64,000 nucleotides of DNA from Flaccisagitta enflata (lineage: Eukaryota; Chaetognatha; Sagittoidea; Aphragmophora): assembly GCA_965153355.1 (NCBI GenBank), contig OZ231127.1:23684001-23748000 (forward strand). Direction: 5' to 3'. Positions 63,780 to 64,000 of this stretch are shown here, piece after piece. Each line of letters starts with the position of its first letter. Positions within the stretch are counted from its first letter, which is position 1. A program made the translations under genes and the position numbers. The notes beneath the pieces were generated by a model, which saw only the letters and a program-made list of their open reading frames with translations, made no database searches and was not told where the DNA came from.

Positions 63780-64000
63780 AGAGGCTTTTATTGACGGAAT
63801 ACTCTCCCCCGTGTTGCGTAAATATGTACGGATGCACGACTACGGACCTGACCGTTCCCTTCTTTCCGTCAGGAATTATGCCTCGCGTACGGTGCAAAAT
63901 ATAGCGATGGAAGGCGAGCGGAGTTTCGCAAACCAATCGCAACGCCAATCCACGAAAAAGACCGGAAGAGGAAGAGGATTCAACCGCCAATCGATCGCGA
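63780..64000 (+). CDS. Candidate exon at the right edge (open on both strands)
   Basis: Plus frame after GACTCAG|: VEAFIDGILSPVLRKYVRMH, DYGPDRSLLSVRNYASRTVQ, NIAMEGERSF, open to the window end. The minus strand is also open from the edge (LAVESSSSSGLFRGLALRL and GIIPDGKKGTVR) with a stop at 63775. One of the two is probably real; I favour neither strongly. Not recognised. Confidence 0.3.

Overview
This is a eukaryotic window, almost certainly from an invertebrate animal. It holds short exons with GT/AG splice sites in an AT-rich genome crowded with microsatellites, minisatellites and small non-autonomous DNA transposons. The clearest gene is BBS4, a subunit of the ciliary BBSome, so the host builds cilia. 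An IGF-binding-protein (IGFBP) domain gene also points to a metazoan. I cannot name the phylum from sequence alone.

Layout. (1) 1-6473, minus strand: the first seven coding exons of BBS4 (332 codons, continuing past base 1). All six introns are loaded with repeats and all splice phases agree. (2) 8766-12263, minus strand: a six-exon, about 520-residue Ser/Pro/Lys-rich protein with CxxC pairs that I do not recognise. Every intron carries a long microsatellite. (3) 12264-18217: a gene-poor gap with a 33-bp minisatellite and a nested pair of MITEs (miniature inverted-repeat transposable elements). (4) 18218-18413, minus strand: one exon encoding the second half of a RING finger. (5) 18.4-27.1 kb: repeats only. 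(6) 27159-32772, plus strand: a two-exon unknown gene (287 residues) with a 4.75-kb repeat-packed intron. (7) 34008-35351, minus strand: the last two exons of a secreted protein with an IGFBP domain. (8) 35.4-64 kb: mainly repeats, with weaker candidate exons at 45.0-45.4 kb (Glu-rich), 50.9-51.4 kb (Ser-rich with a hydrophobic segment), 62.3 kb, 63.42-63.50 kb and 63.78-64.0 kb.

The most interesting structure is a repeat family with about 25 copies here. Each copy starts TTTTTAG, followed at once by a perfect or near-perfect hairpin (for example GTCGCGTGCTACGCGAC). It then has a CTCTATAAnnGGCTTTGTCCGTC box, a variable run of GGTC/CCGT, and a subterminal inverted copy of the 5' arm. It ends in a second hairpin followed by TTGTT. 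Both hairpins change sequence between subfamilies with compensating changes, so the folded shape appears to be selected. One copy splits an older repeat and shows the insertion point. I infer a non-autonomous element mobilised as single-stranded DNA (HUH/Helentron-like), but no transposase is visible.

A second theme is that microsatellites abut splice sites. (AAC)n and (AC)n contain no AG, and in several places the first AG after such a tract is the splice acceptor. A third theme is that unrelated element families all carry tandem-repeat cores.
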